From the NCBI GenBank assembly GCA_900542375.1, contig UQNI01000049.1, positions 1-15,252 of the forward strand: a stretch of 15,252 nt of DNA, read 5' to 3'. How positions within the stretch are numbered: position 1 is the first letter of the stretch; every line of letters starts with the position of its first letter. The notes beneath the pieces are model-generated. The model worked only from the letters and a program-made list of their open reading frames with translations, was not told the DNA's origin and made no database searches. Source of the stretch: an uncultured Oscillospiraceae bacterium. Lineage in GTDB: Bacteria; Bacillota; Clostridia; Oscillospirales; Acutalibacteraceae. A program made the translations under genes and the position numbers. Positions 14,202-15,252 of this stretch are shown here, in pieces.

Positions 14202-14230
14202 ATTATATGTTGATAAAAATCATTTGTCAA
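14202..14230 (-). promoter_or_regulatory. Consensus promoter of the T-box operon
   Basis: A perfect -35 TTGACA (14225-14230) and a perfect -10 TATAAT (14202-14207) with 17-nt spacing start transcription near 14195. Such a strong promoter fits a leader in which most control is by attenuation. Confidence 0.92.
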
Positions 14231-14464
14231 GTTTTTTCTTGTTTTCTTGTTAGAATCAAACCACTCCATTTTATATGAGTGTTAGAATATAGTTTCTGTT
14301 AATAAAAACAAATATTAGAATCTTTTAACACTATTTTGAAAAAAATTGACGTATACATGTATAATATCAACAGGAAATTATTTATATTTCTAATTTAGAA
14401 TATTTATTTTAGTGGATAGAGATATAATAAAATTATCGATAAAGAAAAAAGTGAGGGCTCTATT
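14231..14464. other. AT-rich divergent intergenic region
   Basis: This lies between the T-box promoter and the kinase-like gene. It holds four TTAGAAT repeats on the plus strand (14250, 14282, 14315, 14395), an inverted pair AGTGTTA/TAACACT (14278-14284 and 14326-14332), and the promoter at 14336-14365. No ORF with a ribosome site is seen. Confidence 0.4.
14336..14365 (+). promoter_or_regulatory. Promoter of the cytidylate kinase-like gene
   Basis: A -35 TTGAAA (14336-14341) and a perfect -10 TATAAT (14360-14365) are spaced by 18 nt. A perfect 12-bp palindrome TATACATGTATA (14352-14363) overlaps the -10. The leader would be about 95 nt. A second TATAAT near 14425 lacks a good -35. Confidence 0.6.
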
Positions 14465-15091
14465 ATGGAAATAAACACTGTAATTACAATTTCAAGAGAA
14501 TATGGCAGTGGAGGACGTGATATTGGCAAATTAGTGGCAGAAAAATTGGATATTCCTTATTATGATCAAGAAATTACAGAAATTGCTGCTAAAAAAAGCG
14601 GATTAAACAATGAAGTATTACGTGAAAATGACGAAATTGCAACCACCAGTATCTTTGGTAATTTTATGGCCGGTTCCTACTTTTTTGCAAACCAAGCATA
14701 TAATGCAAATGAACTAACAATCAACGACCAGCTTTATTTATTGGAATCACAAATTATCCATTCACTTGCTGAAAAGGGTCCTTGTGTCATTATCGGACGT
14801 TGTGCCGACTATGTTTTAAGAGAGCACAAACATACATTAAATGTATTTGTACATGCAGATATTGAGTTTAGAAAAAAACGTGCAGTAGAGCATTATGGTA
14901 TATCTCCGAAAAAAATTGAAGAATTTTTACATAAACAAGATAAACACCGTGCTCACTATCATAGCTTTTATACTGACCAAAAATGGAAAGCAATTGAAAA
15001 TTATGATTTGACCATTGACAGTTCAAGATTTGGCGTTGACGCTTCTGTTGAGATGATTATCGCTGCCGCTAAAATTAAATCCGGAATTTAA
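14465..15091 (+). CDS. Cytidylate kinase-like family protein
   Basis: This is a P-loop nucleoside monophosphate kinase-like protein of 208 residues. The N terminus reads ITISREYGSGGRDIGK (residues 7-22), the phosphate-binding loop of the cytidylate kinase-like group. Later blocks include PYYDQEITEIAAKKSG, the conserved GPCVIIGRCADYVLR near residue 105, NVFVHADIEFRKKRA and the lid-like HRAHYHSFYTDQKW. It is not canonical CMP kinase (cmk): that protein has GPAGSGKST and a CMP-binding insert. The true substrate is unknown for most of this family, which is common in Clostridia. The ATG at 14465 has GAGGG 7 nt upstream. The gene stands alone, followed by a terminator. Confidence 0.85.
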   Translation: MEINTVITISREYGSGGRDIGKLVAEKLDIPYYDQEITEIAAKKSGLNNEVLRENDEIATTSIFGNFMAGSYFFANQAYNANELTINDQLYLLESQIIHSLAEKGPCVIIGRCADYVLREHKHTLNVFVHADIEFRKKRAVEHYGISPKKIEEFLHKQDKHRAHYHSFYTDQKWKAIENYDLTIDSSRFGVDASVEMIIAAAKIKSGI

Positions 15092-15125
15092 AATCTATTA
15101 CATTAATTTATATAAAATATAGTAA

Positions 15126-15169
15126 CAAAAACAGTGACATTTTTTATCGAATTGTCACTGTTTTTGTTT
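15126..15169 (+). terminator. Terminator after the cytidylate kinase-like gene
   Basis: CAAAAACAGTGACA and TGTCACTGTTTTTG form a perfect 14-bp stem with a 13-nt loop, and the A-run/T-run makes it usable in both directions. Beyond it (15170-15252) I see only AT-rich sequence with no gene. Confidence 0.85.
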
Positions 15170-15252
15170 GTAGTAAATTTAACAATAAAAAACCTGATTT
15201 TTTAACTAAAAATTAACAACACCATATTTTTGTCTATAAAAATCAATTTTCA

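Noticed and set aside
14069..14269. 66-residue minus-strand ORF
   Set aside because: It lies within the T-box leader and its promoter, so the open frame is incidental.
1..15252. Mobile elements, phage genes, CRISPR, defence islands
   Set aside because: No transposase, integrase, Cas, restriction or toxin-antitoxin signature was found, and no regular spacer-repeat array. Base composition looks uniform by eye.

Overview
The window looks like a chromosomal segment of a low-GC, Gram-positive strict anaerobe of the Clostridia. The signs are a pyruvate formate-lyase system under a ZTP riboswitch, a tryptophan T-box leader, tandem Rrf2 regulators, an orphan MreB and strong AGGAGG-type ribosome sites. 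No phage, insertion sequence, CRISPR array, tRNA or rRNA is visible, and most genes are ordinary housekeeping genes. The interest lies mainly in RNA switches, promoter architecture and one broken gene.

Region 1 (1-4440, mostly minus strand). A possible 3' end of a plus-strand gene (3-140) converges on pflA (152-862), the activase of pyruvate formate-lyase. pflB lies directly upstream (864-3087) but is split into two frames at about 2750-2757. Comparison with the remembered E. coli protein suggests that about 17 nt are missing there. The pfl transcript starts at a good sigma-70 promoter (3250-3277) and passes through a ZTP (pfl-motif) riboswitch with its own terminator (3138-3233). Upstream is mreB (3298-4323, probable GTG start) with its own promoter.

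Region 2 (4464-9652, minus strand). comF overlaps recD2 (5161-7392), linking a competence-type phosphoribosyltransferase-fold protein with a RecD2 helicase. A two-component system follows: an OmpR-type regulator (8975-9652) and its membrane histidine kinase (7501-8988, TTG start), overlapping by 14 nt. The 470-nt intergenic region upstream carries two units exactly 100 nt apart. Each has a palindrome overlapping the -35 of an almost identical promoter, so the promoter/operator module appears duplicated.

Region 3 (10051-11029, plus strand). Two Rrf2 regulators are translationally coupled (ATGA overlap). The first has a three-cysteine, IscR-like iron-sulfur cluster site and the second lacks it. 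They end in a 17-bp perfect inverted repeat that contains the stop codons of both converging operons.

Region 4 (11027-14230, minus strand). This is a TrpXYZ-type ABC importer: a lipoprotein, a permease and an ATPase. It is preceded by a complete T-box leader whose specifier reads UGG (Trp), a terminator, and a consensus promoter. Uptake of tryptophan would be induced when tRNA-Trp is uncharged.

Region 5 (14336-15252, plus strand). A cytidylate kinase-like protein is transcribed divergently from the T-box operon and followed by a terminator. The last roughly 80 nt show no gene.
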